Below, piece by piece: positions 52,662-61,425 of a stretch of DNA of 64,000 nucleotides. Below the pieces are notes generated by a model. That model made no database searches and was not told the DNA's origin. It saw only the letters and a list, made by a program, of their open reading frames with translations. Location of the stretch: NCBI GenBank assembly GCA_046710535.1, contig JBKEHH010000003.1, positions 248,001-312,000 of the forward strand, written 5' to 3'. The DNA is from CAWVSB01 sp046710535 (GTDB lineage Bacteria; Pseudomonadota; Gammaproteobacteria; Pseudomonadales; CAWVSB01). The translations under genes were made by a program, and so were the position numbers. How positions within the stretch are numbered: position 1 is the first letter of the stretch; each line of letters starts with the position of its first letter.

Positions 52662-52851
52662 CAGACTTTCCTTTTTGCTTCTAATCTGTCGTGCCAAATA
52701 TGATAATACTGCATGAAGCCTTTTTGCTCGACACTCTGTATACTATAGCACTTGACATGAAAATAACCGGTTTTGAGGTTAATTTCTTCTTAGTTCTCAT
52801 CATCTTAGCAGGCCAAGTTAGCCTTATACTAGAAGTACATCACAAAGCGTA

Positions 52852-53361
52852 ATGACCAGATTAAACATATTAGAATTTCCTGACCCTAAATTAAGAACTA
52901 AGGCCGTGCCGGTTGAATTAGTTGATGACGGGGTTAAAGCCCTTGTCAAAGACATGTTTGAAACCATGTATGACGCCCAAGGCATTGGTCTCGCTGCTAC
53001 TCAAGTGGATGTTCACCAGCGTATTATCGTGATGGACTTATCCGAAGAAGGCGATGCACCAAGGGTATTTATCAACCCCGAAATCACCATCCTGTCGCCA
53101 GATTTACGCGAACATGACGAAGGCTGTCTATCCGTTCCCGGTTACTATGAGACAGTTGAGCGCCCAGCGCATGTAAAAATAAATGCCCTCGACGAAAACG
53201 GCGATGCCTTTGAAATAGACGCGGATGAAATGCTCGCGACCTGCATTCAACATGAAATAGATCACCTTGAAGGTAAACTGTTTGTAGACTACATTTCTGG
53301 CCTAAAGCGCAGCCATATTCGCAAAAAACTAGAAAAACAGCACAAGCAACAGCGTAACTAG
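52852..53361 (+). CDS. def: Peptide deformylase
   Basis: The 169-residue metalloenzyme removes the formyl group from new proteins. Its three motifs are complete: GIGLAATQ (about 45), EGCLSVPG with the metal-binding Cys, and HEIDHLEGKLFVDY with the two metal-binding His and catalytic Glu. It is divergent from the tsaP-like gene and is the first gene of a plus-strand run; fmt follows after one base, pairing formylation with deformylation. Confidence 0.97.
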   Translation: MTRLNILEFPDPKLRTKAVPVELVDDGVKALVKDMFETMYDAQGIGLAATQVDVHQRIIVMDLSEEGDAPRVFINPEITILSPDLREHDEGCLSVPGYYETVERPAHVKINALDENGDAFEIDADEMLATCIQHEIDHLEGKLFVDYISGLKRSHIRKKLEKQHKQQRN

Positions 53362-53362
53362 A

Positions 53363-54340
53363 ATGACCACAAACGCCCATAGCCTTCGCATTGTTTTTGC
53401 TGGTACGCCTGAGTTTTCAGCTCAGCATCTCAAGTATTTAATTGACTACGGTCATAATATTGTTGGCGTCTATACTCAGCCCGACCGCCCAGGTAAACGG
53501 GGTAAAAAACTTCTTCCCAGCCCAGTTAAACAAACTGCGACAGATCATCAGCTGCCTATTTATCAGCCGATTGACTTTAAATCAGCACAATCACTGCAAC
53601 AGTTAGCCGAACTAAATGCCGACGTTATGGTAGTAGTCGCTTATGGCTTACTGCTACCCCAGGCGGTACTAGACACTCCAAAATTTGGCTGCATCAACGT
53701 GCATGCATCTATTTTACCTCGCTGGCGTGGAGCAGCCCCTATAGAAAGAGTCATTGAGGCTGGAGATAAACAAACCGGTATCACCATTATGCAAATGGAT
53801 GCTGGTTTAGATACTGGCGCCATGTTGGCAAAAGTTTACTGCGGCATAACGGCAGTCGACACCGGCGATAGCCTGCGTGAAAAGCTAGCAAGTAGAGGAT
53901 TTACTGCATTAGTGCAAACGCTAGCAGATATTGCCAATGATGAAGTGCAGGCTGAAATACAAGACGATAGCTTAAGCACCTATGCGCGCAAGCTAAGCAA
54001 ACATGAAGCCGCTATCGATTGGACTCAAAGCAGCATTGCTATCGCACTAAGAATCCGTGCATTTAACTCTGCTAATGTCGCCTATAGTGACTTACCCTCT
54101 GATAAAACTATTGAGCGAGTCAGAATTTGGCAAGCCGCCCCCAATGATGACAGCCACCATGAAACTCCGGGCACTATTATTAAAGTAGACAAAAAGTCGA
54201 TTCATGTTGCCTGCGGCGTAGGAGTATTAGCTATAGAGTTACTGCAGTTGCCAGGCGGCAAAGTACTGGACGCTGCGGCAATTTTAAATGGCAGGTCGAG
54301 CTGGTTTGAAGCAGGTATAGCATTTGAGTCTAACCCATAA
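53363..54340 (+). CDS. fmt: Methionyl-tRNA formyltransferase
   Basis: The 325-residue enzyme formylates initiator Met-tRNA with 10-formyl-THF. RIVFAGTPEFSAQHL, the folate loop with VVVAYGLLLPQAVLD, and the catalytic CINVHASILPRWRGAAPIER with Asn and His are present, plus QMDAGLDTGAML with the catalytic Asp. The C-terminal tRNA-binding domain begins near residue 205 (KLSKHEAAIDW). It is one base after def and overlaps rsmB by one base. Confidence 0.97.
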   Translation: MTTNAHSLRIVFAGTPEFSAQHLKYLIDYGHNIVGVYTQPDRPGKRGKKLLPSPVKQTATDHQLPIYQPIDFKSAQSLQQLAELNADVMVVVAYGLLLPQAVLDTPKFGCINVHASILPRWRGAAPIERVIEAGDKQTGITIMQMDAGLDTGAMLAKVYCGITAVDTGDSLREKLASRGFTALVQTLADIANDEVQAEIQDDSLSTYARKLSKHEAAIDWTQSSIAIALRIRAFNSANVAYSDLPSDKTIERVRIWQAAPNDDSHHETPGTIIKVDKKSIHVACGVGVLAIELLQLPGGKVLDAAAILNGRSSWFEAGIAFESNP

Positions 54341-55656
54341 TGGCTAATAAACGCCAAGCTGTTACCAATCCCCGCGCGGTCGCTGCGCAAGTGTTAGCAG
54401 AGCTCATTAGCAGAGGTAAGTCCCTCGCCGTATTACTGCCTCCAGCGGTCGAACGTATTGATGAAAAAGATCGTGGTCTACTACAAGAACTTTGCTATGG
54501 GGTAGCGCGCTTATCACCACAATTATCTGGCGTTATCGACCAGCTGCTGAAAAAGCCACTGCGAGAAAAAGATACTGATATATATGCACTGCTATTAATA
54601 GGCGCCTACCAGCTAAGCCATATGCGCGTGCCAGATCACGCCGCTATGTCTGAAACAGTAGAAGCCGCGAAACAACTCAATAAAATTTGGGCCAAAGGTT
54701 TTATCAACGGAGTATTAAGGCAATATAGCCGCCGCCGAGAAATTTTAGAAAACAACTTAAGCAATGCAGCTACTAATGCCCACCCGCAATGGCTGTTCGA
54801 CGAAATAGAACTACATTGGCCGGATCATTCAACTCAGATTACTGCAGCGAATAACTCTCCAGGCCCAATGACCGTTCGGGTCAACACCAGGCATCAAAGT
54901 AGAGACGAATACCTAAAACACTTAAGCGCCTCAGGTATAACAGCTAGCGCATGCCTTTACGCTGACACCGGCATTAACCTCGATGAAGCCATCGATGTGA
55001 ATCTTCTGCCTGGTTTTATTGATGGCCATTGCAGCGTGCAAGATGAATCAGCGCAGCTTTCTGCTAACTTGGTACTACAAAACAAGCCAAAGAAAATTCT
55101 TGATGCTTGCTGTGCTCCAGGAGGAAAAACTGGCCACATACTTGAAGCATCAACAATCGATATAACGCTTGATGCCATCGATATAGAAGCAACCCGCCTA
55201 GTACGCGTACAAGAAAATTTAGACCGACTTGAGGTTTCTGCTAACTTAATAACCGCCAATGCGGTGGATATTGATTCGTGGTGGGACGGCGATTTTTTTG
55301 ATGCCATATTGCTGGATGCGCCTTGCTCTGCAACCGGCGTTATCCGTAGAAATCCTGATATTAAAATGCTGCGCAAGCAAGAGGATATTGTTAAGCTGGC
55401 GGCATTGCAGCAATCGCTACTAAATGCTTTGTGGCAATGTGTAAAACCGGGTGGAATTTTAATTTATGCAACTTGCTCTATATTGCCGACAGAAAATGCA
55501 ACTAATATTGAATCATTTATTGCCGCGAACACAGATGCTAAAGAAACTATCATCACAGGAAACTGGGGCATCGCACAAGCCGTTGGCCGCCAAATTTTAC
55601 CAAGCTGTGACGGCCCCGACGGGTTTTACTATGCTTGCATTCAAAAACATGCCTAA
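54340..55656 (+). CDS. rsmB: 16S rRNA (cytosine(967)-C(5))-methyltransferase
   Basis: The 438-residue enzyme methylates C967 of 16S rRNA. An N-terminal NusB-like domain (about 1-140) is followed by a Rossmann methyltransferase. The SAM site is ILDACCAPGGKTGHILE, and the two cysteines of the reaction are in LLDAPCSATGVIRRNPDIK and YATCSILPTEN. It lies between fmt and trkA in the conserved order. Confidence 0.97.
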   Translation: MANKRQAVTNPRAVAAQVLAELISRGKSLAVLLPPAVERIDEKDRGLLQELCYGVARLSPQLSGVIDQLLKKPLREKDTDIYALLLIGAYQLSHMRVPDHAAMSETVEAAKQLNKIWAKGFINGVLRQYSRRREILENNLSNAATNAHPQWLFDEIELHWPDHSTQITAANNSPGPMTVRVNTRHQSRDEYLKHLSASGITASACLYADTGINLDEAIDVNLLPGFIDGHCSVQDESAQLSANLVLQNKPKKILDACCAPGGKTGHILEASTIDITLDAIDIEATRLVRVQENLDRLEVSANLITANAVDIDSWWDGDFFDAILLDAPCSATGVIRRNPDIKMLRKQEDIVKLAALQQSLLNALWQCVKPGGILIYATCSILPTENATNIESFIAANTDAKETIITGNWGIAQAVGRQILPSCDGPDGFYYACIQKHA

Positions 55657-55692
55657 TTTTTCTTCCTTCTCGCCAAAAGGACTAGCAAGGCT

Positions 55693-57069
55693 ATGAACAT
55701 AATTATACTTGGAGCAGGGCAAGTTGGCGGCACACTAGCCGAAAACCTTGCAAGTGAGCGCAACGACATAACGCTAGTAGATACCGGCGCCGAGCGCTTG
55801 AAAGAACTACAAGACCGCCTTGATATAAACACTGTTACGGGACATGCCTCCCATCCAAATATACTACGCCAAGCCGGTGCTGATGACGCCGACATGATTA
55901 TTGCCGTCACCAGCAGCGACGAAATCAATATGGTTGGCTGCCAAATTGCTCACACTGTTTTTCGCACTCCTAAAAAAATCTGCCGTATTCGCTCTAGGTC
56001 ATATATCAACCAACCTGAGTTGTTTGATGCCAATCATATTCCTATCGACGTTATTATTAGCCCAGAAGAGCTAGTTACTCACTATATTTCAAGGCTGCTG
56101 GAAACACCCGGAGCCTTGCAAGTACTAGATTTTGCTGAAAGCCGAGCACAGCTAGTTGCGGTAAAAGCGTTTCATGGCGGCCCAATTGTTGGCCAGCAAT
56201 TAAAAGCCATTCGCTCACATATGCCAGGAGTGGACACACGGGTTGCCGCTATTTTTAGAAAAGATCGCGCGATTAAACCGACTGCTGAAACGGTAGTTGA
56301 AGTCGGCGATGAAGTCTTTTTTATTGCGGCACAAAAAAATATTCGCGCCGTAATGAGCGAATTAAGAAAGCTAGACAAACCCTACAAACGCATTATCATC
56401 GCCGGCGGCGGTAATATTGGTGAACGGCTGGCCAGAAAATTAGAGCGCAGCTTTAACGTAAAAATTATTGAGCGCAGCTATAAGCGTTGTCGTAGCCTGT
56501 CTGAAAGTTTGCGTAAAACTATTGTATTAAATGGCAGTGCATCTGATAAAGAATTACTGATTCAAGAAAATATTGAAGACTGCGATGTATTCCTAGCACT
56601 AACCAATGATGATGAAGCAAATATTATGTCGTCTTTACTAGCCAAGCGGCTGGGAGCAACCAAAGTTATCAGCATAATTACTAATCCTGCTTATGTAGAC
56701 TTAGTACAAGGTGGCGAAATAGATATCGCCCTATCACCCCAACAAATCACTATCGGTAGCTTGTTAACTCACGTTCGCCGCGGTGATGTAGCGAACGTGC
56801 ATTCACTAAGGCGTGGCGCAGCGGAAGCAGTGGAAATTATTGCCCACGGTGACGCGAGTAACTCTAAGGTAATAGGCCGTCGTTTAGATGAAATAGTTCT
56901 TCCTGAAGGTGTAACCATCGGCGCCATTGTTCGCGGCGAAAAAGTGCTCATTGCCCATCGCAATTTAGTAATGAAAACCAACGACCATGTGATTTTGTTC
57001 CTTGTCGATAAACAAAAAATTACTCAGGTCGAAAAGCAGTTCCAAGTTGGCCTAGGATTTTTCGGGTAA
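55693..57069 (+). CDS. trkA: Trk system potassium transport regulatory protein TrkA
   Basis: The 458-residue cytosolic protein controls potassium uptake by TrkH. It has two NAD-binding RCK_N domains, beginning MNIIILGAGQVGGTLAENLA and, near 233, IIIAGGGNIGERLARKLE, each followed by an RCK_C domain. The organisation and length are those of TrkA. It is separated from trkH by six bases, so the gate and the channel are made together. Confidence 0.97.
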   Translation: MNIIILGAGQVGGTLAENLASERNDITLVDTGAERLKELQDRLDINTVTGHASHPNILRQAGADDADMIIAVTSSDEINMVGCQIAHTVFRTPKKICRIRSRSYINQPELFDANHIPIDVIISPEELVTHYISRLLETPGALQVLDFAESRAQLVAVKAFHGGPIVGQQLKAIRSHMPGVDTRVAAIFRKDRAIKPTAETVVEVGDEVFFIAAQKNIRAVMSELRKLDKPYKRIIIAGGGNIGERLARKLERSFNVKIIERSYKRCRSLSESLRKTIVLNGSASDKELLIQENIEDCDVFLALTNDDEANIMSSLLAKRLGATKVISIITNPAYVDLVQGGEIDIALSPQQITIGSLLTHVRRGDVANVHSLRRGAAEAVEIIAHGDASNSKVIGRRLDEIVLPEGVTIGAIVRGEKVLIAHRNLVMKTNDHVILFLVDKQKITQVEKQFQVGLGFFG

Positions 57070-57075
57070 TACGCT

Positions 57076-58524
57076 ATGCGCATATCTGCTAGCTTTAGAG
57101 TTTTAGGCTTACTGTTAATGCTGTTTAGCTTAACGATGCTAGTGCCACTATTTGTGTCTTTAATCTATGAAGACGACGAACAGCTGAATTTTATATACTC
57201 GCTGCTGCTAACCCTTGGGGGCGGCATTTTGATTTGGCTACCCACCGCCAAACAAAAGCGGGACTTATCTACCCGTGATGGCTTTTTGATTACCTCGTTG
57301 TTTTGGACAGTGCTAGGCACATTTGGTGCTTTACCCTTTTACTTAACTGACACTTTGTCTCACAACGGCATTGACGCGATTTTCGAATCCATCTCTGGTC
57401 TAACAACCACTGGCGCTACGGTGTACACCGGCTTAGATAAGTTGCCTGAGTCAATTTTATTCTATCGTCAGTTTCTGCAATGGATTGGTGGCATTGGTAT
57501 TGTTGTTATCGCCGTTGCAATACTACCAATGCTAGGCGTTGGTGGCATGCAGCTTTATCGCGCCGAAACGCCTGGCCCGGTGAAAGACAACAAAATGACG
57601 CCGCGCATTACCTCTACCGCAAAAGCGCTGTTCTTACTTTATGTCACGTTAACCGCTATGTGCGCAGCCGCCTATTGGATTGCCGGCATGAGCGGTTTTG
57701 ATGCTATTTGCCATGCCTTTTCCACCATCGCTATTGGCGGTTTTTCAACTCACGACGCCAGCATGGGACATTTTGACAATCCACTGCTATGGATGTTATC
57801 TAGTATCTTTATGTTCGCCGCAGCGATTAACTTTGCCCATCATTTTTTTTGGTGGAACACCGGCTCGATCAAACATTACTTTAGAGATTCGGAAACCAAA
57901 TTTTATTCTTCTATTTTATTCCTCTGCATAGTCATCACCTGTGGCTACCTTTGTTACACTGGCACCTTCGACGCTAGCGATAGTATTTACCATGGTATCT
58001 TTCAGGCAGTGTCGATTACAACCACCACCGGCTATGTCACCACCGACTTTTCGATTTGGCCAGCATTTTTACCAATGATGCTACTACTGTGCGCAGTAAT
58101 GGGCGGCTGTGCCGGCTCTACCGGGGGTGGCGCTAAAGCGGTGCGAGTCATGCTGATTTTTAAGCAGGGCGCACGCGAGCTAAAACAACTAGTTCATCCC
58201 AATGCAGTCATCCCCTTAAAGCTCGGTAAAAATCGAGTGCCTGCCAGTGTGGTAAGCGCGGTATGGAGTTTTATGGCCGTCTATATGATGGCATTCCTTT
58301 TCATCATGTTACTGCTACAAGCAACCGGTTTAGATTATATAACGTCATTTTCAGCCACCGCTGGCACCATCAACAACCTAGGCCCAGGCCTTGGTGATGT
58401 CACTAGCCACTACGGTGACATTTCTAGTTTCGCCAAGCTGGTCTTATGCTTTTCGATGCTGCTTGGCCGACTAGAAATATTCACCTTGTTAGTACTGTTT
58501 ACGCCAACATTCTGGCGTCGCTAA
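57076..58524 (+). CDS. trkH: Trk potassium uptake protein TrkH
   Basis: The 482-residue membrane channel imports potassium. It has four P-loop repeats, with selectivity-filter turns in SISGLTTTGATV, FSTIAIGGFSTHD, VSITTTTGYVTTDF and SATAGTINNLGPGLGD. The intramembrane loop of the third repeat is in MGGCAGSTGGGAKAVRV. It follows trkA after six bases. Confidence 0.97.
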   Translation: MRISASFRVLGLLLMLFSLTMLVPLFVSLIYEDDEQLNFIYSLLLTLGGGILIWLPTAKQKRDLSTRDGFLITSLFWTVLGTFGALPFYLTDTLSHNGIDAIFESISGLTTTGATVYTGLDKLPESILFYRQFLQWIGGIGIVVIAVAILPMLGVGGMQLYRAETPGPVKDNKMTPRITSTAKALFLLYVTLTAMCAAAYWIAGMSGFDAICHAFSTIAIGGFSTHDASMGHFDNPLLWMLSSIFMFAAAINFAHHFFWWNTGSIKHYFRDSETKFYSSILFLCIVITCGYLCYTGTFDASDSIYHGIFQAVSITTTTGYVTTDFSIWPAFLPMMLLLCAVMGGCAGSTGGGAKAVRVMLIFKQGARELKQLVHPNAVIPLKLGKNRVPASVVSAVWSFMAVYMMAFLFIMLLLQATGLDYITSFSATAGTINNLGPGLGDVTSHYGDISSFAKLVLCFSMLLGRLEIFTLLVLFTPTFWRR

Positions 58525-58527
58525 TCA

Positions 58528-59091
58528 GTGGCAGACAGCGCCTCGGAAAAATGGAATAAGCGCTTTGCTAATGCTGAGATGCCTCCAACCGCAGCCACCG
58601 TATTGCAAAAACATCTACAGTTTTTACCCACACAGGGTAGCGCGCTAGATTTAGCCTGCGGCCTTGGCGGCAACGCCTTGCTATTGGCAAAGTGTGGCTT
58701 GGCCACATCAGCGTGGGATATAGCAGAAATCGGGTTAGAGAAATTACAGCTTTTTGCAGCGCTACAAGACTTTGCTGTTACAACCAGACAGATTGATTTG
58801 GAAAGCGATGCGTTCCCGGGTCAGACTTTTGATGTCATCGCCGTTAGTCACTATCTTCACAGACCATTATTTGCCAATATTATTTCAGCCTTAAATAGTG
58901 GCGGGGTGGCTTATTATCAAACCTTCACCGCTAAAGCTGGCAATGGCGCGCCTTCCAATCCTAAGTTCTTACTTGCCGACAATGAATTGCTTGAGCAATT
59001 TTCAAGCTTAGAAACCTTGTTTTACCAACAAGACGACAACCGTGACAATAGACCTAACATGGCCTACTACATTGGCCGCAAGCCTAGTTAA
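58528..59091 (+). CDS. SAM-dependent methyltransferase, TehB-like
   Basis: The product has 187 residues and starts with GTG 58528, three bases after the trkH stop. The class I SAM site is ALDLACGLGGNALLLAK (about 39-55), followed by WDIAEIGLEKLQ and FDVIAVSHYLHRPLF, similar to TehB/UbiE-like small-molecule methyltransferases. The substrate is unknown. The close spacing suggests it is co-transcribed with trkAH, without a known functional link. Confidence 0.8.
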   Translation: MADSASEKWNKRFANAEMPPTAATVLQKHLQFLPTQGSALDLACGLGGNALLLAKCGLATSAWDIAEIGLEKLQLFAALQDFAVTTRQIDLESDAFPGQTFDVIAVSHYLHRPLFANIISALNSGGVAYYQTFTAKAGNGAPSNPKFLLADNELLEQFSSLETLFYQQDDNRDNRPNMAYYIGRKPS

Positions 59092-59192
59092 GCATATATG
59101 CCTATCAAACCTGCTATCGCTTTTATGCTAGAATTCTCCTATTCACTTCGTGAAGCTATTTGTAAAGTTGTTTATAAAAGTACAGGTACGAC

Positions 59193-59677
59193 ATGTTAGA
59201 TCTAAATGCATTTAACCAAACCCCTCTTAAGCGTGAACCATATCCTTATATGGTGGTGAAGAATTCGCTTAAAGCCGAATCCATTGCCCAGCTATTACAG
59301 GATTTTCCTGTCCTAGAGTATGCCGGTAGTATCCTCGTTAAAAACGTTAACTACGGCAGTGGCGTTGCCGACTTACTTAAAGATTTAGACAGTGATGAGT
59401 TGCGCCAAACAATTGCTAATAAGTTTGACCTTAGCTTAGCAGGCTACCCAACCATGACTACCGTGTGCGGCGTTATGCGTGGAAAAGACGGCCGCATTCA
59501 CACCGACTCAAAAACCAAAGTGATTACCGCACTGATTTACTTTAATAACGAATGGGAAGACGACTTTCAATTCAAATGAATTACTTAGTCAGTGAAGGCG
59601 CAAAGGGCAATCATGAGTTCGTTCATGGCCTCAACGCAAAATTAAAGAACTTATTTTCGAGTAAACAGTCCAACTAA
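59193..59677 (+). pseudogene. 2OG-Fe(II) oxygenase family protein, internally deleted
   Basis: The first 128 codons (59193-59579) match the N-terminal half of a small 2-oxoglutarate/Fe(II) oxygenase family. The first iron motif HTD is in GRIHTDSKTKVITALIYFNNEW, ending EDD just before the break. A second frame at 59576-59677, starting with the overlapping ATGA, reads MNYLVSEGAKGNHEFVHGLN and AKLKNLFSSK, the usual C-terminus of such proteins. The region between, which should hold the second iron His and the 2OG-binding Arg, is missing. I conclude an internal deletion with loss of frame and an inactive gene. Confidence 0.7.
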
Positions 59678-59679
59678 TT

Positions 59680-60726
59680 ATGCGCGTACTTATTGTTAAA
59701 CTTAGCTCTATGGGAGACTTAGTCCAAGCTCTTCCAGCCATCACTGATGCCGCCAGAGCAATTCCAGATGTTGTGTTTGACTGGGCAGTTGATGAATCAT
59801 TTGCTGAAATACCTCAATGGCATCCTGCGGTTAATACTGTTTACAAAACAGCTCATCGCCGCTGGCGCTCCACCTTATGGTCAGTAATTCGCAGCGGTGA
59901 ACTAAAACAATTTTACCAATCATTGCGCACCACTGAATACGATTTAGTTATCGACGCCCAAACTAATATAAAGAGCGCTGTCGTCACCGCCTTAACCAAA
60001 GGACTAAAATGCGGCCCAGATAAAAGATCAGTACGTGAGTATGGCGCCCATTGGGCCTATAAAAAGCATTTTTCTGTACCCAAAGACCAGCTTGCAATTA
60101 ATCGCTTGCGCTCTATGTTTTCTCAAATACTTGGCTATAATTTGCCGCCCACGCCTATCGACTTTGGCTTAGACAATGTTGTCTGGCAAGAGCCTGCCGT
60201 CGTTTTGCCAACCAAGCCGTTTTTAGTTTTTGTCCACAATGCAAGCTGGGTAACTAAGCAATGGGATGATAATGGTTGGCATAATTTACTTATTCGCGCC
60301 AAGTTAGAAGGCTTTCAAGTGGTCTTGCCATGGGGCAGCGAAGAAGAAAAAGCCCAAGCCGAGAAGCTAGCTGAAAACCATGATCACGCCAAAGTATTAC
60401 CACGCTTATCTTTAACAGATCTTGGCGCTGTCTTTAAATGCAGCGCTGGCGCTGTTTGTATGGATACTGGCCTTGCTCACATTGGCGCGGCGTTAAATGT
60501 ACCCATGGTTACGTTATATGGGCCTACTGATCCTGCGTTGATCGGTGCATTCGGCGATCACTCTCATCATCTTTATGACAAAATCCTTCCTTGTATGCCG
60601 TGTTATAAAAAGCAGTGCGCAGTAGAAGGCTATGTTGGCCCACAAGCCCAGTGTTTAAAAGCTATCACTGCCGATAGAGTATGGGATTTACTTACCAGCA
60701 AACAGCAAGAAATCACCTCGCACTGA
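59680..60726 (+). CDS. waaC: Lipopolysaccharide heptosyltransferase I
   Basis: The 348-residue GT-B enzyme adds the first heptose to Kdo in the inner core of lipopolysaccharide. The N-terminus MRVLIVKLSSMGDLVQALPA is the WaaC signature. KQWDDNGWHNLL, VVLPWGSEEEKAQAEKLA and the ADP-heptose site VCMDTGLAHIGAALNVPMVTLYGPTDP follow. It lies two bases after the oxygenase remnant and is convergent with the DUF2959 gene. Confidence 0.95.
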   Translation: MRVLIVKLSSMGDLVQALPAITDAARAIPDVVFDWAVDESFAEIPQWHPAVNTVYKTAHRRWRSTLWSVIRSGELKQFYQSLRTTEYDLVIDAQTNIKSAVVTALTKGLKCGPDKRSVREYGAHWAYKKHFSVPKDQLAINRLRSMFSQILGYNLPPTPIDFGLDNVVWQEPAVVLPTKPFLVFVHNASWVTKQWDDNGWHNLLIRAKLEGFQVVLPWGSEEEKAQAEKLAENHDHAKVLPRLSLTDLGAVFKCSAGAVCMDTGLAHIGAALNVPMVTLYGPTDPALIGAFGDHSHHLYDKILPCMPCYKKQCAVEGYVGPQAQCLKAITADRVWDLLTSKQQEITSH

Positions 60727-60743
60727 TCTAGCATGCTAAATAG

Positions 60744-61391
60744 TTACTGTTCTTTTATCTTCGCAATAAATCGGTTCGACTCATCAATCGACTTTTGCAT
60801 ATTGGCGATTAAGCGACTTACATCCGAATCAATCCCTGCCAACTCACCTTTAATCGAAGCAATCGCTCTTGCATTCAAGCTATGCTTTAAATACAACACT
60901 TGGTCACGCATAGAGTTTAATACCGGCACTGTGCTTTTTTCTGCTTTACGCATAGCGTTCAACATTTGTGAATACTCGCGCTTTGTCGAGGTAAGTTTAG
61001 ACTGCATTTCACGGCGCAAACTTGAGTTTATGTAAAGTTTTAACTCATCATTCCACTCTGTAAAGGAATCTTCGGCGACATTTTCGACACTATCAATATG
61101 GTCAGTTATACCTTGAGCGGCAGATTCGCTGTCTTCAAACTCATTATTAAGTTTGTTGTACATGCTTTGTAAATCGCCGCCGTCAAATTACACAATTGAC
61201 CGATACGGCTCCAATGCATCTTTAAACTGTTCTTGGGTGTCTTCTTGTGCTTCCTGAGTATCTTCAATTCGGTCTACTAATATATCGTGCTTGTGAGAAC
61301 CTATACTTTCCATCGCGCTGTAATAGGTTGATTCGCAGCCAGCTAATAGAACTAGTGCGGCGACGGCCAAACGTGTTTTAATTATTTTCAT
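60744..61391 (-). pseudogene. DUF2959 lipoprotein with in-frame stop codon
   Basis: The frame runs from ATG 61391 to 60744 and would encode about 215 residues of a DUF2959 protein. It has a lipoprotein signal ending LLAGC, the family start STYYSAMESIGSHKHDILVD, and long charged helices to the end. An in-frame TAA at 61190-61188 interrupts it at codon 68, after EPYRSIV; the same frame continues FDGGDLQSMYNKLNNEFEDS without shift. So one nonsense change separates a 67-residue start from a 139-residue rest. The role of DUF2959 is unknown. Confidence 0.85.
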
Positions 61392-61425
61392 TCCGGCTTA
61401 CTTTTAAGCGCCCATTTATTTAGTT

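Noticed and set aside
52743..52790. Promoter for def based on TTGACA near 52753
   Set aside because: No acceptable -10 hexamer lies 16-18 bases downstream of it, so the match is not convincing.
61185..61195. Recoded amino acid at the DUF2959 stop
   Set aside because: The codon is TAA, not the TGA or TAG used for selenocysteine or pyrrolysine, and no recoding genes or structures are seen.
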